Part shown: positions 33,443-44,730 of the stretch, in pieces
How the letters are laid out: every line of letters starts with the position of its first letter
Position numbering within the stretch: the first letter of the stretch is position 1
DNA from: Pyrus communis
Lineage: Eukaryota > Streptophyta > Magnoliopsida > Rosales > Rosaceae
NCBI RefSeq assembly: GCF_963583255.1
Contig: NC_084815.1
Location: forward strand, 14,989,724 to 15,053,723
Length of the DNA: 64,000 nucleotides
Direction: 5' to 3'
Made by a program: the position numbers and the translations under genes
Notes under the pieces: generated by a model
Database searches by the model: none
What the model was told of the DNA's origin: nothing
What the model saw: only the letters and a program-made list of their open reading frames with translations

Positions 33443-34699
33443 TTTCAGAAATAATGAAGGAAGTCAGATAAAATCTCAGAAGTGCAAGAAAGGGAAATTT
33501 CTGCAGGCAACAATTTTCTGAGTGTTTCTGAACAAAATTGATATCTCTATAAAAGGAGGGGCAACAGGACCACTTATTCAAAAATCGAAAAGACACCGAT
33601 TTTTCAATTTCAAAAGCTGGATTTCCCTGAATGACGTCTGTCAACATTTCTCAGACGCAATCCCAACTCTTGGATATCACGTGCAACTTTGTCAAAGATC
33701 TCTGATAAAGTTGAAAACGCATGAATCTTACTATTCTAATTACACCATAGTTGTTGACAAGAGTAAAGGCATAGCACTACTACCTGCTATTGGGAAATCC
33801 ATATATATGTCAACCTCTGTCCTCCATGGCAAGGCAGAACTGAAAAAAATCTAACTCTTCCTCATCTCCGAGAATGCATCTTTCACAAAGTATCTCGAAA
33901 TACTCAGTTTTCTTCCGCTCTGAGAATACCTCTACAAACAAGTCACACCAGAGTAAGAGTATCTCATACCATCAGGGACGAGAGCAAGAGTATCTCATAT
34001 CATGCAATCTCCCTGTCCTTTCCTTTGCCCTTGTTCTTACCTGCCAAGACAAAGACAGAGAAAGCAATATGTCGGAACCTCCACTCAAACTTTCGCTGCC
34101 ACCAAGAAGTGATGGTCCATTCAAATGCAAGGTTTGCATTCCACTCCTGTATCAGAGGACAAATACTACAAAAGAAGATGCCAAACCTGTATAAGGAAAA
34201 TACCACTTCTGCAAAGGGAGCAAGTAAGGCAAGTGAAAATGATACATTGAAGCATATGGAGACAAGCACAACAAACACATGTCAGTTCATCCCCGACAAA
34301 GTCTAAGATCACTTGTCACATGAAGCTCCTCATGGTCCAATTTCATTCAAGATCAAGCCTAGACGGTCTTTGAAGAAATCACAAGTCCGATTCAAGATCA
34401 AGTGTCCAACACCCTTAAATCAAATTCAGCTCCAAATGAAATAGGTAAATTCAGACCTTTGGAGGAAGTCTAGCAGAAGACCCTCCAACCCAGTTCAAGA
34501 ACAAGCCTGTGGAAAGTTAACAACAAGTAAAACACCTTATTCGGCAACTATCACCGCTAAGAGACTAAAGCAGCAGGATCAATGATCAGCCTAAAGAATT
34601 TGAAATCAGGGGGAGATACTCATCAAGAGGGAGCATCCAAAAATAGATCAAGATTTTAACGAGGCAACTAATGTTGATATGTGGGCATCCAAGGGGGAG
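33443..34699. other. non-coding 3' region of the Copia derivative
   Basis: About 1.2 kb separates the antisense ORF from the 3' LTR. It has only short overlapping ORFs on both strands (33522-33854, 33874-34194, 34000-34278) without a motif, and it ends with the polypurine tract at 34690-34698 (AAGGGGGAG). CATCCAAGGGGGAGTGTTG is shared with the Copia element at 44718. Confidence 0.5.
33541..33555 (-). promoter_or_regulatory. candidate promoter of the antisense ORF
   Basis: On the minus strand CTTTTATAGAGATATC is followed about 30 bases later by CAGAAACACTCAG, a plausible transcription start, and about 100 bases later by the ATG at 33442. Read on the plus strand the same site is CTATAAAAGG, so direction is not settled by sequence alone. 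Confidence 0.4.
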
Positions 34700-35069
34700 T
34701 GTTGAAAATAATAGTGGGTAATGAATGCCCACATAGAAACTGAAGACATTTGGTAGATTTTCAATGTCCATAAAATTAATCTTGACTTGGGAGATGAAGG
34801 AAGATTATATTGTCAAAGATGTGTGCTTGGAGTTGCTCTATAAATAGAGCACTCTGTATGCTTTCAATAGAGAGCAGAGAAAGAAAGAGAGGAAGAGGAG
34901 AGAAGAGAATAAATAGAGTTATCTTTGTACTTCTATTATTCCAAATTATAATGAAAGCACCACTGCTGCCCGAGGACGTACTCCAGTCACACTGACTGTA
35001 GAGGAACCTCGTAAATTTTGTATCTTGTTTTATTTATTCCACTGCACACACACCGTCGATTTTATAACA
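34700..35069 (+). repeat. 3' LTR of the Copia derivative
   Basis: Same length as the 5' LTR with about six substitutions counted by eye. It keeps the palindromic TATA near 34839. The target duplication CATGT follows at 35070. Confidence 0.92.
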
Positions 35070-36138
35070 CATGTCATTTTTTCTTCTTGGTATATTAGAT
35101 TTCATTGTATTACCCCTTCTATCTTCAATTTCCTAAGCTACAGAAAAGCCTTTTTTTTGGTTCTTTTCTCTTTTGCCTTCTTTTCAACCAAAAGTTCCAT
35201 CACCATCACCACTGACATAGGGCTGTTTCTTGTCTACTAATTGGGCAATAGTCTCGGAATAAAGTCGGTCCACTTAATAAACATGAACCATTCGTGCACG
35301 TACTTCGTATTATATGATTTCTTGTTCAATCGTTTGCAAGAAAATTAACCAGTAAAGTTGTTTCGAACACGGAATTTTCTATGTACCAGCAAGGACTCTT
35401 TTCTTGGACCACCAATAGGACAGCTAAACGATCAACAACTTTTTCGATCATCACTCTTTTTTTTCTCTCTATATCTTCTCTTCTACCTCTACAAAGTTGA
35501 TTCGTCTCTAATATCTTTCAAACAGTAGTGATACGTTTATCGAATTTGTTTACGAAGCTTTATTCATCAAAACGCTTTATTATTCAAAATTCAAATGTAT
35601 ACCTTTTTTAGTCAAAGCTTATTTTTTTCTATTTGATGGTGTAATTTAAATTCACTTTCTGTTTGATGCATTCGGCTCAGCCGAGCTTGATGGTTGCTAC
35701 ACATCTGTATATAGTCTCCTTGTGAATGTGATTGTTAACCCTTAAGGAAGTTGTGTTGGCTTTTTGCAATTGAATTATGAATGCAATTTCACTTCGGTAA
35801 AAAGTTATTTTTGTATGTATCAAACAGTAAGTTACAATAACATATATGCTGACAGATGATTTGATAAATAAAAAATGGTAATGCTTAGAAGTTGGATTTT
35901 CAAACTAGTGCAAAAACTTATCAACCTATTTCTTAATCAGTATAGGAATGTAATGATAGGAAATATTAAGCAGTTTGAAATACAAATTCTTATCATATTG
36001 TGATGGTCAAAAAGGGAGTCTTTGGAATCATTATTGTGGTTTATGATCAATTTTAATAAGAATTCTTTTCTCTATTGCTCGCCGCACTCTCTTATGTACA
36101 TTTGATCACAACAAGAAAATGGTATGGGAGAATGATAT

Positions 36139-36562
36139 ATATGTGTGGATGTGATTGGGTTTATCGTTGGATTTGAACCACGTTGTTATCGAATTTGATT
36201 CCATGGAGTCCATATCTTGCCTGCGGGGAAAGATATCAAATGGCAGATGAGAGGCTTTTCCAACTTTAGCGAGGTGCAAGAAAGTCGGGGAATCCTTTCA
36301 TGGCTGTCGCCGGTCTTGGGTTCCAAGGTCAGCCAATATGATGGCTGACCTCTTGGCTTACCTTGCCCGCCTTAATTTTGTACTGGTTGTGCAAGGGGGG
36401 ACGCTCAAAGCTTTGCTTGCAGCGTCGGGTTTCTTCTATCCCCTTGTACTTCCTGGTTTTTTTTTTTTGGGTTTTTTGCCTCACTGTGGACCCTCGTTGT
36501 AATCGTTGGCATCTCTTGCCCTGGTTATAAATATTTTCAATTCACCAAAAAAATAAAAAATA
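36139..36562 (+). mobile_element. 5'-truncated LINE fragment in copy A
   Basis: About 420 bases absent from copy B, where GAATGATATATA runs straight into ATCAACTAGC. The frame reads VIEFDSMESISC, LARCKKVGESF and VPRSANMMADLLAYLARL, the C-terminal RNase H-like end of plant L1-type LINEs. It closes with an A-rich tail (CCAAAAAAATAAAAAATA). A 5'-truncated copy with an A-rich 3' end is typical of LINE insertion. Confidence 0.75.
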
Positions 36563-36977
36563 ATCAACTAGCTTAGCCTAGCTAGCTAATTGCACAAATG
36601 ATAAAACTTTGTGAGCAGGAAAAAGCACCCAAATGATAGACCCATATCTCTCCTTTTGCGATTACTCTTATTAGATGCTCCACCTTTCTTTTTGAGTTTT
36701 CATTCAAATTTCTGATTATGGGCTGTCATTCTGAACTTGAAAATGAGGAATCTCAGGTGCTTGGTAATAAAAAGTTCATGCTTTTCTGTAAAGAAACATT
36801 GAAGATGCCAAGCTTGACGAGGGTTATAACTTGGGAAAAATATCATTATTATGACTTGTATATATATATATAGAGGTATGTATATAATTATATATATAAA
36901 TGTATGTATATATTTGTATGTGCCCCTTTATGACCAAGTTAAGCATCCTGATTAAGCATCTCTCTATCTGTTGCTAG

Positions 36978-37003
36978 TTAATTAATTAATTAATTAATTA
37001 ATT
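36978..37003. repeat. (TTAA)n microsatellite
   Basis: Tandem TTAA units, longer here than at the matching place in copy B (about 55948-55963). Confidence 0.9.
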
Positions 37004-37018
37004 AAAGGACATCAATGC

Positions 37019-37958
37019 CATGTAGGCCTAATAATTTCTGACACGACCTGTTAATCTGACATGAAACGACACGAAATTAACAGGTTATCGGGTTGACACG
37101 ATAACAAATCAGGTCGTTATCGAGTAACCCAATAAGCACCTAATAAGATAAAGAGTTGGTCTATACACATGGATAACCTGATACACGATAAGCAAAATAT
37201 TAATTTAAATTTTTATATCCCTAAAAATGCAATAATAATTATATATATAATCATATATATAATTATATAATATATATATATATGTTAAATTAAATTTAAA
37301 AAATGAGGTAATATATTTTTATATAGTATAGTATTATTGTTTTATTTATTTTCATAATTATTTTGGTAACTTCTCATAATTTGAATAGTTTATAATATTT
37401 GATTTTTCTATACTTAGTTTATGCGGAAGAGAGTTCTGATGTGAAAAACCTTACTGAAAATATCATCAACATAACTCTTGAAGGAAATAGATAAAGCCAA
37501 AGTTCCAATACAATTTCTCCATGATGATCGATGAAAATTGAAGAATTTTATAACAGGAATAACATGCAAGTTTTGAATTTCATTGACAAGGTTTTAACTT
37601 CTGAGAAAGGCTTCACAACCTTGAAAATAAAAACTCATTCATTTGCATATCCTTGCATATTAGATATCTTGTAGTAGACTAGTAGTGTATTGGTGCTTTT
37701 TTATTAGGCTCTTATCTTGGAGTTTAGAGTACTTAACAACAAATGTGGTTTTATGTTTTGAAGTAATATTTATGTGGCAATGTGGTATGTACAAATTTAA
37801 GAAATTTTTTTTTTTCTCAACGCTTTATAAAGGGTCGGGTTATTTTACCTGTTGGGTAAAGTGACCCGACCTGTTAAGGATCCCTTAAGATAATGGGTGT
37901 GACACGACACGATTTGTTAAGATAACAGATGTTACACGAAAACGACAAGAAACACGGC
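37019..37958. mobile_element. unclassified insertion-like block in copy A
   Basis: This block has no counterpart in copy B. Both ends are rich in GACACGAC and TTAACAG strings (37040-37110 and 37850-37945), and the middle is AT-rich. The terminal repeats are not cleanly inverted and no target duplication was identified, so the class is open. Confidence 0.4.
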
Positions 37959-38225
37959 AAGTGTACTTTGCAACCAGCTGCTTGACGCATGTGTACTTTG
38001 CTACAGAGCTACGAAGCAAGCAGCTGCTTGACGCATGTGTGCTTTGCTTTACATGTGTCGCGATCAAGTTATGTAATATGAACATCATATGTATAAAGAT
38101 GTATAATGGATTTTGGAATTAATGTATGCATATTATGCCTGGAAGGTTCAAAGGAAAAAGGATCTATTTCTTTGATTATGTTGCATAATTTTAAGGTGAT
38201 ACAGCTTCATGTTCGTGATGAGCTG

Positions 38226-38705
38226 ACTGTATTCCAAATGCAGATTCAGTTCGGCCTTTGTTTTCAGTTTTTTATCATATAGTTTGTACTACTTTCCAAT
38301 CGTAATAGTTTGACTACTATCGTCCTCACTACAACTATATGATCTTCACTTTTTTCAAACTAAGTTCAAAATCATCACAACCACAATCATAATAATATCC
38401 GGAACAATTTCTTGTTATACAATTTTGCAAGTTATTTAAGTTGTTTGATTAATTATCAATTGTTGAACATATTATTTAGATATGAGTCAAGTAAATTTAT
38501 AATTCATATTCACAATTATATAGCATGTCAATTTATCGGATAAAAAACATTATTCAAAATGTATGTATCTACATATAATACATATTTTACAAGAGTTGTT
38601 ACCACATAAGAAGGGAGGTTCTACCTATACTGGAAGTTATTTGCCACTGGCTGGGGCAGTGGCTAATGATTTGACAACACTAAAAAGGGTTGAAACATAA
38701 GTTTA
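38226..38705. other. unassigned DNA left of the Copia element
   Basis: AT-rich DNA specific to copy A, without a coding signal. It ends in GTTTA, the Copia target site. Confidence 0.4.
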
Positions 38706-38988
38706 TGTTGTAAACAGTGGTTATGTTTGCCCACATGTATACAGTAAAGATTCATATGCTAAATAGTGAAGTTTTTGTAAGTTTTCAAAGTAGTTACTCT
38801 ATAAATAGAGCACTATGAGTGTTCAAAAGATATGATACAAAAGCAATAAGAGAAGAAAGATAAGTTAGAATATTTTCAGTATCCTCTTTTCTCTCTCTAA
38901 TCTGCAATCATTTTCTGTAATATTTTGCAACAGACTCGCTCCTATCCCTAGCAAAGGTTATTTCTTTAACTTTTGTCTATTTATAACA
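38706..38988 (+). repeat. 5' LTR of the Copia element
   Basis: Starts TGTTGTAAACAGTGG and ends TTATAACA. The TATA at 38800-38807 lies in the inverted repeat CTCTATAAATAGAG. It is followed by CGTTATCAGCACGAC at the primer-binding position. Confidence 0.93.
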
Positions 38989-39237
38989 CGTTATCAGCAC
39001 GACTCTCTAACCCTAAAACATTTTCTCATTTCTCTTCGCCGAAAGAAAAAAAAAATGTTTCCGCTAAGGTTTTTACTGTTCTTCTTCTTCCTCTGCCTCA
39101 ATTGCTGGATATACCCTCGTAAAGAACTGTTTGCACCATGTTTACTTCTAGTTCTCAACCTAACAGTTACTTATATCTTTGATTTCTTATTTGGTGTAAC
39201 TCTTGACTACTAACCCAATGTTTATTTATGCAATCCA

Positions 39238-39625
39238 AAATGGCGCGGTATCATCGCCTATCTTGGACTACAGATTTAATTTTATTGCAAATTTTAGGTG
39301 GAGCGATATAATCGCCCACCCTATCCTGCATATTTAAATTTTCCTGCTATTTAATTTTATTGCAATTTGAGGTGGTGTGGAGTAATCACCCACCCTGCTC
39401 TGCATATTTAATTTTATTGCAATTTTAGGTGGTGTGGAATAATCACCCACCCTGTTCTGCATATTTAAATTTTATCGCAATTTTAGGTGGTGCGATATAA
39501 TCGTCCACCCTACTCTGCATATTTAAATTTTCCTGCTGTTTAAAGTGGTGCAGAATAATCGCTCATCCTATATTTGTTTAGATGAGAATGGTGCGGTACA
39601 ATCACCCTTCTCATTAATCATGTAT
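39238..39625 (+). repeat. leader tandem repeats, each with a small hairpin
   Basis: Units of about 57-74 bases start with GGTGG and contain an inverted repeat: 39297-39320 (GGTGGAGCGAT with ATCGCCCACC), 39371-39394, 39428-39451 and 39486-39509, with partial units near 39240, 39546 and 39588. The spacer is mostly CTGCATATTTAAATTTT. They sit in the 5' untranslated leader between the primer-binding site and gag. Confidence 0.85.
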
Positions 39626-39769
39626 ATCTTGAGCTTGAAGTTTCGAGTACTTATCATTTTGGCCTGAATATCAAAATTTGTAAGAACCAGAAGTTCTAAC
39701 AATATATTCCTCCAGAATACATATTATTGCAAGTTCTTACACACCTCATTTTTCTTTCAGAAAAGAAAA

Positions 39770-40830
39770 TGACGAACTTGGCAAATCTTGATTTTGTTGC
39801 CCTGGATATTACTGGAAAGAACTACCTTACCTAGGTAATGGATGCCAAGATCCATCTGGAGGCAGGAAATCTTGGGGAAATCATCAAGGAGGATACTAGT
39901 GTATCCTTTCAAGATCGGGCGAAGGCCATGATCTTTATCCATCGCCACCTTGATGAGGGATTGAAGAACGAGTACCTCACAGTTGAAAATCCATTAACCC
40001 TCTGGAAGGCACTGAAAAATAGATATAATCACTAGAAAACAACAATTCTTCCAAGGGCTCGTTATGAGTGGGCTCATCTAAGGATCCAGTATTTCAAGAC
40101 GATGGCTGAATACAATTGAGCAATGTTCAGAATTAGTCCCAGTTGAAGCTTTGTGAAGAAACAATAACTGAGGAAGATATGCTGGAAAATACTTTCAGCA
40201 CATTTCATGCCTTCAACGTGCTCCTGCAGCAGCAGTATAGAGAAATAGGCTTTACTGAGTACAACCAGCTGATATCTGTACTATTTGTAGACGAGCAAAA
40301 GAATGATCTTCTGATGAAGAATCATCAGTCCTGGCCTACTGGATCTGCACCATTCCCAGAAGTGAATGCTGCTTCCCTTGAAGGGAATACCACATCCTCT
40401 CGTGGCAATAATTACAAACGAGGACATGGCCACAAGCGAGGACAGTGGAATAGGAAAGGCAAAAACCATGGTGTCCATTTTCACAACCAAGTTCCAAGGC
40501 ATAATACAGGTCCGAGTTTTAAGAATGCAAATCGCCAGAAAGGCCAAGCTCATATGAACACTCCTAGAAATCCTGAAGGAGTTTGCTATAGGTGTGGTGG
40601 CAATGGGCATTAGGCGTATACCTGTCGTACCCCAAAACATCTGGTGGATCTATATCAATCCTCCCTCAAGGAGAAGGGTGTTGAGACCAATTTCCTCGAC
40701 CAGGCTCAACCAATGGAAATACCTGATCTAGTGTCCAATTTATCACGACAGTTGAACACAACCCACCTGGATGTTTCAAACTTTATTATTGAAAGAGGAA
40801 ATGAAGTTTATGGGTCCGATTGAGTCATTT
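39770..40830 (+). pseudogene. Copia gag, decayed
   Basis: Begins MTNLANLDFVALDITGKNYL at 39770, the usual Copia Gag opening ending in 'YLTW', but the Trp codon is TAG (39832). It continues with MDAKIHLEAGNLGEII, AKAMIFIHRHLDEGLKNEYL and WKALKNRYNH (UBN2-type capsid), a stop at 40033, then the 40143-40613 ORF with an Arg/Gly/Lys-rich segment and the zinc knuckle CYRCGGNGH..AYTC, where the residue after His is again TAG (40611). The C-terminal part reads to about 40820. Nearly all the stops fit single transitions of Trp or Gln codons. Confidence 0.85.
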
Positions 40831-40989
40831 ATGTTTAATGTACTCTTGTTATTTGTACTTGTGGTTTAATGCTCGCATTTTCAATTCAATAAAAGTTGTA
40901 TGCCAGTATGAATAAACTGCTTTTTAACTGTAATTTCTTTACTCAGAGAACATGGTTAAAAATTATGGTTATTCTTAAAACAAGAGCAA

Positions 40990-42930
40990 TGGGCGAGATT
41001 TTTATCTTGCAGACTACGCAACCACGCATTCAATACTTCGAGATCGAAAGTATTTCTCGAACTTGGTACTTGCAAAAGTAAATGTAACAACAATATCAGG
41101 GCAATCAAATATAATTGAAGGCTCAGGAAAAGCCCAGATTATGTTACCAAATGGAACAATATTGTTCATACAGAATGTGTTGTACGCTACTCAATCCACT
41201 CGAAATTTGTTGAGTTTTAAAGACATATGTCTAAATGGATACCACATTGAAAGGAAAAGTGCAGAAAATGCGGAATATTTATGCATTACCTCTAATGATA
41301 CCCAGAAGCGTATATTGGAGAAGTTGCATGGTTTATCAAGTGGATTGTATTATACATACATAAAGATAATTGAGGTACATGCTGTCATGAACCAGAAGTT
41401 CATAGATTCAAAAGTTTACGAGCTTTGGCATGACCGTCTGGGTCATCCAGGATCTACCATGATGCGTAGGATCATTGCCAACTCTGATGGACGTCCATTA
41501 TTGAGCAGACACATTACTACCTTAAATGATATCCCTTACAAGGCTTGTTCTCAAGGGAAGTTGGTAACTAGACCATCACAACTAAAGGTTGATGTTGAAT
41601 CCCCATCATTTTTGCACAGAATTCCAAGGGATATCTGTGGGCCTATTCAACCACCTTGTGGACCATTTCGATATTTTATGGTTCTGGTTGATGCATCTAC
41701 CCGATGGTCACATGTTTGCCTATTGTCTACTCGAAATGTAGCTTTTGCGAGACTTCTTGCTCAAATAATAAAGTTGCGAGTACAGTTCCCAGATCATCCT
41801 ATTAAGTAAATCCGACTTGATAACGCTGGTGAATTTACGTTTCAAACCTTTGATGATTACTGTATGGCACTGGGCATTGATGTTGAACACCCTGTTCCTC
41901 ATTTTCATACTCAAAATGGTTTAGCAGAGGCATTTATCAAGTGGCTTCAATTAATAACCCGCACTCTACTCATGAAAACGAAATTGCCAGTTTCTGCATG
42001 AGGATATGCCATCTTACATACTGCATCATTAATTAGATTGAGACCCATAGCCAACCACCAATATTCATCAATACAACTCATGTTTGGACATCAACCAAAT
42101 ATTTCACATCTACGAGTTTTTGGTTGTGCTATTTATGTGCCTATTGCACCGCCACAATGTACTAAAATGGGACCTCAGCGTAGACTGAGAATTTATGTGG
42201 GTTTTGATTCACCATCTATCATTAGATATTTGGAACCCTTAACAGGTGATATGTTTACAATCGTTTTGCTGATTGTCATTTTGATGAGACAGTTTTCCCA
42301 TCGTTAGGGGGAGAAAAGATCGCTCCAGAAGAACGGCAAGAGCTGACATGGGTTGTTCCCACGTTGTCTCATTTTGATCTGCGAAGCATTCAATGTGAAA
42401 ATGAAGTGAAAATGATCGTTCCTCTTCAAAGTATTGCTAATCAAATGTCAAATGCATTTAATGATGCTTCGAAAGTGACAAAGTCACATATACCAGCTAC
42501 ACATGCACCTGCAAGAATTAATGTCCCTGTTAGACAAAATAAAGTGGAAGCGAATGATTCATCTAGTGCACGCTTGAAGCGTGGTAGACCCTCAGGTTCA
42601 AAAGATTCAGCCCTTCGAAAGAGAAGGATGAGGGCACAGTTGAAACCAAATGCAATCATTCAAGAAAAGAAAATGAATGATAAATCCACAATTCCTAATT
42701 CTGTACTTCCAGAAAAAGAAAATGTCCTTGATGAGACATATGTCCCTGAAGAGACAGAAGTACGTGAAAGCAAAGAAATATCCATAAATTATGCATGTAT
42801 TAATGAATTGTGGGATCGAAATGAAATAATCATCGACGACATGTTTGCATTTGCAATAGCCACTGAAATTATATTAAGCGATGACATTGAGCCCCGCTCT
42901 GTTGAAGAATGCAAACAAAGACAAGATTAG
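40990..42930 (+). pseudogene. Copia protease-integrase region, decayed
   Basis: From about 40995 the frame reads LADYATTHSILRD, a degenerate protease region. The 248-codon ORF 41063-41809 carries the GAG-pre-integrase motif YELWHDRLGHPGSTMMRRII and the start of the integrase core (DICGPIQPPCGPFRYFMVLV, with the first catalytic Asp in VLVDAST). After a stop, IRLDNAGEF (second Asp) and HTQNGLAEAFIKWLQ (Glu) follow, so the D,D-35-E residues are recognisable. A TGA at 41999 replaces an expected Trp. The hinge ORF 42364-42930 is Lys/Glu-rich (ARLKRGRPSGSKDS). Confidence 0.85.
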
Positions 42931-43989
42931 CCTAAGTGGAAAGATGCAATCCAGGCATTAAATTCCTTGGAAAGGCGAAATGTTTTTGGACCAATAGTCC
43001 AAACCCCGCCTAGTGTAAACCATGTGGGTTACAAATGGGTATTCAAAGGAAACGCAACGAGAAAAACGAGATTGCAAGATATAAAGCACGACTCGTTGCA
43101 CAAGGTTTTTCACAAAAACCTGGAATTGATTATGAAGATACATACTCTCCTGTAATGGACGCAATTACGTTCCGTTACTTAATAAGTTTGGTGGTTTCAG
43201 AAAAACTTGACATGCGACTTATGGATGTGAGAATTACATACTGAGATATATATGAAAGTCCCAGAAGGACTTAAGTTGCCTGAAGCAACTAACAAACCAC
43301 GAGGTATGTTCTCAATCAAATTAAGGCGATCATTATATAGACTGAAACAATCTGGACGAATGTGGTATAATCGTCTCAGTGAGTATTTGATTAAAGAAGG
43401 ATATACCGACGATGTCATCTGCTCTTGTGTGTTCATTAAGAAATCAAATACTGGATTTGCTATAGTGGCAATATATGTCGATGATATAAAACTCATTGGA
43501 ACCCCTGAAGAGCTCAATAAAACTGCTGAATATCTGAAAAGCGAATTTGAAATAAAAGACCTTGGGAAAACAAAATATTGTCTCGGCCTGCAGATCGAGC
43601 ATTGTGTTAATGGAATTTTGGTCCATCAATCAACTTACATTGAAAAAATACTGAAGTGATTTGGCATGGACAAGGCTTATCCACTTAGCACCTCAATGGT
43701 CGTTCGTTCTTTGGACATTAAGAAAGATCCATTCCGTCCAAATGAAGATGATGAACTGGTCCTTGGTCTAGAAGTATCATATTTGAGTGCAATAGGTGCT
43801 TTATTGTATTTAGCACAATGCACTAGACCAGATATAGCTTTTTCAGTCAACTTGTTAGCAAGGTATAGCTCTGCTCCAACAATTCGTCATTGGAAGGGAA
43901 TCAAAGATGTATTGCGATACCTTCGTGGAACAATAGACATGGGTCTCTTCTACTCAGAGAAATCCACAAATGACCAGATTCTTGTTTGA
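42928..43989 (+). pseudogene. Copia reverse transcriptase, decayed
   Basis: PKWKDAIQALNSLERRNVF opens the domain after a TAG at 42928 where Trp is usual. A frameshift near 43040 moves to NEIARYKARLVAQGFSQKPG, IDYEDTYSPVMD and another break near 43240. SLYRLKQSGRMWYNRLSEYL and the catalytic box YVDD (43474-43485) follow, then DLGKTKYCLGLQIE. A TGA at 43657 separates LGL..ILK from FGMDKAYPLSTSM and GALLYLAQCTRPDIAFSVNL. The catalytic aspartates remain but the ORF is broken at least four times. Confidence 0.9.
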
Positions 43990-44500
43990 TATGCAGATGC
44001 TGGTTTCCTCTCTGATCTGCACAAAGCCTGCTCACAAAATGGATATGTGTTTTGTCTAATGGAGATATTGCAATTTCATGGCGATCAACAAAGCAAACAT
44101 TAGTTGCTACATCTTCCAATCACTAAAAAATAATTGCTTTACATGAAGCAGGTCGTGAATGTTCTTGGTTAAGATCAATGATCCATCACATCCGGAATTC
44201 ATGTGGTTTACCTTCAAAGACAGACAATCCAGCTGTCATCCATGAAGATAATGCAACCTGTGTTGCCCAAATGAAGGAAGGATTTATCAAGGGCGATAAA
44301 ACTAAACACATATCTCCAAGATTTTTCAGTGCACATGAGCTTCAGAAGGCCAAAGTGATCGAGGTCAAACAAATCCGTTCCAATGAAAATTTGGCAAACT
44401 TGTTCACCAAATCTCTACCAAAGTCCACATTTCAAAAGTTAGTGCAGGGAATCAGATTACGTCGGCTTACAAATTTGAAGAATGCGGAATCAGGGGGAGC
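43990..44500 (+). pseudogene. Copia RNase H, decayed
   Basis: YADAGFLSDLHKACSQNGYV starts the Ty1/Copia RNase H after a TGA in 'V.YADAG'. A shift near 44060 is followed by IHHIRNSCGLPSKTDNPAVI and HEDNATCVAQMKEGF, then DKTKHISPRFFSAHELQKAK and VKQIRSNENLANLFTKSLPK. These are the standard 'EDN.A.I', 'TKHI' and 'N.ADLFTK' blocks. The domain ends near 44500, just before two imperfect copies of a GTTGTACTC...GTTTTAACGAGGCAAC segment (44518-44590 and 44629-44700). Confidence 0.88.
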
Positions 44501-44730
44501 ATCCATAATACATGTATGTTGTACTCTTTTTCCTTCGATTAGGATTTTTCCCACTGGGTTTTTCCTATCAAGGTTTTAACGAGGCAACATGAGCATGCTT
44601 AACACCATATCAACAATCCAGGTAAAAGTTGTACTCTTTTTCCTTCGCTATGGTTTTTTTCCCACAGGGTTTTTCCAAGCAAGGTTTTAACGAGGCAACT
44701 GATGTTGATATGTGGGCATCCAAGGGGGAG

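Larger units (their letters stand above)
29107..35069 (+). mobile_element. Copia deletion derivative with an antisense ORF
   Basis: Identical-length 370-bp LTRs (29107-29476 and 34700-35069) and a perfect 5-bp duplication CATGT (29102-29106 and 35070-35074) define the element. By eye the LTRs differ at about six positions, so the insertion is recent. The interior lacks gag, protease and the first part of integrase, holds decayed integrase and reverse transcriptase pieces (30788-32760), and carries an antisense coiled-coil ORF at 32825-33442. The polypurine tract AAGGGGGAG abuts the 3' LTR. The protein machinery must have come from another element. Confidence 0.9.

Noticed and set aside
33522..34306. 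overlapping ORFs on both strands upstream of the Copia 3' LTR
   Set aside because: None exceeds about 110 codons, several start with non-ATG codons, and no motif is seen. Treated as non-coding 3' region.
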